This document shows positions 62,210 through 64,000 of a stretch of 64,000 nt of DNA, piece after piece. A program made the translations under genes and the position numbers. Source of the DNA: Mycobacterium sp. UM_CSW (lineage in GTDB: Bacteria; Actinomycetota; Actinomycetes; Mycobacteriales; Mycobacteriaceae); the NCBI RefSeq assembly GCF_000455205.1, contig NZ_AUWQ01000022.1:62001-126000 (forward strand), given 5' to 3'. The stretch's first letter is position 1, and the number at the start of each line of letters is the position of its first letter. The notes beneath the pieces were generated by a model. The model ran no database searches. It was not told the DNA's origin and saw only the letters and a list, made by a program, of their open reading frames with translations.

Positions 62210-63790
62210 TCAATTCGGTCCTCCAGGTGCAGGTTTCGCTGCGCGGCCGAGCGAGACCGTGGTGCCCCTGGCCACCGGCCCCAGCAGCAGCTCCGTCGCC
62301 GGGGTGGCGGGCTGGCCGGTGATCGCGCTCAACATGTTTCGCTCGTACTGGCTGCCGACGGGGCCCACGTTGCCTCCGAACGACCCGCGATACGACGCTG
62401 GCGGTATCCACGGGGCTTTCGGCGCGACCGGCGCCACCCATGGCGCGTCCGGCGCCGGGGTCGCGGGCGCCCCGGGTGAGGGGTTGTCGGGGTTGGCGCT
62501 GCCCGGCACCGGCGGCGACGGCGTAATGCCAGGTGCTAGCGGGGGGTTGGGATCGACCAGGTTGGGGGGCCCGTTGATCAGCGGCGGCCCGACCGCGACG
62601 AGGTTGCCGTCGGGACCGATCACGGTGCCCGGCGGTGGTGCCAGGTCCTTGGGCGGGTGATAGTTCTGCGGCAGCAGCACTTCCGGCAGGTCTGGCCGCA
62701 CCGGGATCAGGGGGGCGGTAAAACAGCTCGGGCCCTTCAGTTCTCCGTAATGCGGGCAGTCGGCGCGGGTGTAGGTGGAAGACGGGGTGAAGGTGAGCAT
62801 CGCGCGCATGTTGCCGACGTCGTTGCCGGGCATCCAAACCTGCTCCATGAACTTGTTGGCCAGGTTGTCCAACTTGGTGACCGCCGGCACAAAGTTGTTG
62901 GACTTCATCGCCAAGACGCCCAGCACCGGCGTGAAATCGGTGGTGATCCGGATCAGCTGGTCGATGTGATTGTTGAACGACGTCTGCGTCGTGGCCAGCG
63001 TGTAGTCGGCGCCCGAAAGCAGCGAGACCACCTGCTCGCGCGTCTCGGCGAACGTCTGCATCGGCTCGACGGCCTGGTGCAAGGCGTCGAGCAGATCCGG
63101 CGCGGTCTGCTGCAATCCCTGTGCGGCATCGATGAGCGCGGATACCGTCGACGGGCCGGTGTCCGTGCCGACGATCGAATTGAGCTGGTCCAGAAGGCGA
63201 TTCAGCTGCGCCCCGGCGTTCAGCAACGAGACGCGGCGGTGATCGGTGGCGGCGCCGAGCGCGGCCAGGATCCCCACCGACCGGTCGTCACGGCCGCGAC
63301 CGGCGGCGGCCAGCAGGTCGCGTAGCTTGCTGACGGTGGTTTGGAACAGCACGGTCGGCAGCCGGGTGTCCTCGGGGATGTGGTCGCCTGGCCGGATCGA
63401 CGCACCGGGCCCGTTGCCGACCAGCTGAACCGACGACACGGCGAACACGTTGCTGGGCACCACGCGCGCGGTCACCGCCGCCGGAATTGACTTGGCGAAT
63501 TCGGGTTTCAGGTCGATGTGGACGTAGTTGGGTTTGCCGTTGGCCGCTGGAGTCACGTCGTCGACCATTCCGACGAGCACGCCGTGATACTTGACGTCCG
63601 ACTTCTGCGGGAGCCCGTCGCCGACGTTGACCAGGTCGGCGACCACCCGAACGTAGTCGTTGAGCCTGCCCGTGGATTTGACCAACATCGCCAGGGTGAG
63701 CAGGGACGCCACGACGACGACCGCGACTCCGGTAGCGAGTAGCTGCCGGTCCGACGGGCCGCGCCCGTCCAGCTCAAAGGAATTCGGCAT
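62210..63790 (-). CDS. mceA: Mce family protein, MceA position, with long proline-rich C-terminus
   Basis: This is a 526-residue Mce protein, long for the first Mce subunit: Mce4A of M. tuberculosis is about 400 residues and Mce1A about 450. The anchor is LLATGVAVVVVASLLTLAML; the MCE domain contains VRVVADLVNVGDGLPQKSDVKYHGVLVGMVDDV. A helical region follows, then a ~150-residue Pro/Gly/Ala-rich tail (LVDPNPPLAPGITPSPPVPG and similar). ATG 63790 is chosen because it follows the YrbEB stop by 2 bp; earlier in-frame starts lie within yrbEB. Which mce family (1-8) it belongs to cannot be told from this window. Confidence 0.9.
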   Translation of the reverse strand: MPNSFELDGRGPSDRQLLATGVAVVVVASLLTLAMLVKSTGRLNDYVRVVADLVNVGDGLPQKSDVKYHGVLVGMVDDVTPAANGKPNYVHIDLKPEFAKSIPAAVTARVVPSNVFAVSSVQLVGNGPGASIRPGDHIPEDTRLPTVLFQTTVSKLRDLLAAAGRGRDDRSVGILAALGAATDHRRVSLLNAGAQLNRLLDQLNSIVGTDTGPSTVSALIDAAQGLQQTAPDLLDALHQAVEPMQTFAETREQVVSLLSGADYTLATTQTSFNNHIDQLIRITTDFTPVLGVLAMKSNNFVPAVTKLDNLANKFMEQVWMPGNDVGNMRAMLTFTPSSTYTRADCPHYGELKGPSCFTAPLIPVRPDLPEVLLPQNYHPPKDLAPPPGTVIGPDGNLVAVGPPLINGPPNLVDPNPPLAPGITPSPPVPGSANPDNPSPGAPATPAPDAPWVAPVAPKAPWIPPASYRGSFGGNVGPVGSQYERNMLSAITGQPATPATELLLGPVARGTTVSLGRAAKPAPGGPN

Positions 63791-63792
63791 GT

Positions 63793-64000
63793 CTAACCAC
63801 CGAACCTCGCGCCGGCGTCCACGCCCCACAGCGCCATGGTGAGCAGCATGTTGACAATGATCACGACGGTGATACTGGCCCGCATGCCGTGTCCGGCGGC
63901 CACGCCGACGCCCTCGGGCCCGCCGGTCGCGTAATAGCCGTAGTAGCACTGGATCGTCGACGCGATCCACACGAAGATGACGGCCTTGATCAACGAGTAG
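63793..64000 (-). CDS. yrbEB: YrbE (MlaE-type) permease, C-terminal end (runs off window)
   Basis: The last ~68 residues of an MlaE-family permease: LIKAVIFVWIASTIQCYYGYYATGGPEGVGVAAGHGMRASITVVIIVNMLLTMALWG. The G-x-x-G-V-G-x-A...A motif and final membrane helix are typical of the second YrbE gene (YrbEB) directly before mceA. The gene continues beyond base 64000; yrbEA should follow further upstream. It forms the membrane channel of the Mce importer. Confidence 0.9.
   Translation of the reverse strand, partial: YSLIKAVIFVWIASTIQCYYGYYATGGPEGVGVAAGHGMRASITVVIIVNMLLTMALWGVDAGARFGG

Overview
The window is 64 kb of high-GC actinobacterial DNA, almost certainly from a Mycobacterium (sensu lato). 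The signs are a canonical mce operon with a YrbE permease and a Mce-associated protein, a mycothiol-dependent dehydrogenase (mscR), a 3Fe-4S-type ferredoxin beside a P450, many fatty-acyl and steroid-type CoA enzymes, frequent ATGA/GTGA start-stop overlaps, and GTG/TTG starts behind purine-rich ribosome sites. No rRNA, tRNA, CRISPR array or intact insertion sequence was seen.

Layout. (1) 1-28.6 kb: catabolic operons for acyl-CoA/aldehyde chemistry. They include an acyl-CoA dehydrogenase (cut by the window edge), MaoC-type dehydratases, four aldehyde dehydrogenases, SDRs, a P450, three crotonase or nitronate-monooxygenase-type enzymes, two acyl-CoA ligases, a fused 2-oxoacid dehydrogenase E1 with a stand-alone lipoyl protein, mscR with a broken metallo-hydrolase partner, and two tandem TetR paralogues. 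(2) 28.9-35.7 kb: one tightly packed minus-strand operon of two amidohydrolases, two acyl-CoA dehydrogenases, a P450, its ferredoxin and a 3-hydroxyisobutyrate-dehydrogenase-like enzyme. (3) 35.8-40.0 kb: GMC oxidoreductase, CaiB-type CoA transferase, SnoaL-like protein and TetR in one operon. (4) 40.1-49.8 kb: three paralogous multi-pass membrane proteins that resemble emopamil-binding (EXPERA) sterol isomerases, with TetR regulators, SnoaL, thioesterase and a 3-beta-HSD-type dehydrogenase. (5) 50-54.3 kb: VOC protein, IclR with a divergent amidohydrolase, then a scar containing a serine-recombinase remnant, a decayed gene and a relBE-type toxin-antitoxin pair. (6) 55-64 kb: a minus-strand mce operon (yrbEB end, mceA to mceF, a Mce-associated protein, a secreted RsiV/DUF3298-like protein).

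How it fits together. The window reads as an import-and-degrade locus for hydrophobic, possibly isoprenoid or steroid-like, substrates: Mce uptake, P450/ferredoxin oxidation, CoA activation, beta-oxidation-type steps and aldehyde disposal. The substrate itself cannot be read from the sequence.

The most notable non-coding signals are three families of shared near-palindromic sites. Family 1 is ACA-N13-TGT with internal TA and C positions. It occurs five times, at the promoters of the VOC/dehydratase pair, the P450/crotonase pair, the aldehyde dehydrogenase operon and the E1 operon, and upstream of the second ligase, which suggests that most of region 1 is a single regulon. Family 2 is AGAAC-N3-GTTCT, at the GMC operon and the amidohydrolase operon. 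Family 3 is CAGAA-N6-TTCTG, at two of the three membrane-protein genes, each of which has a paralogous TetR next to it.
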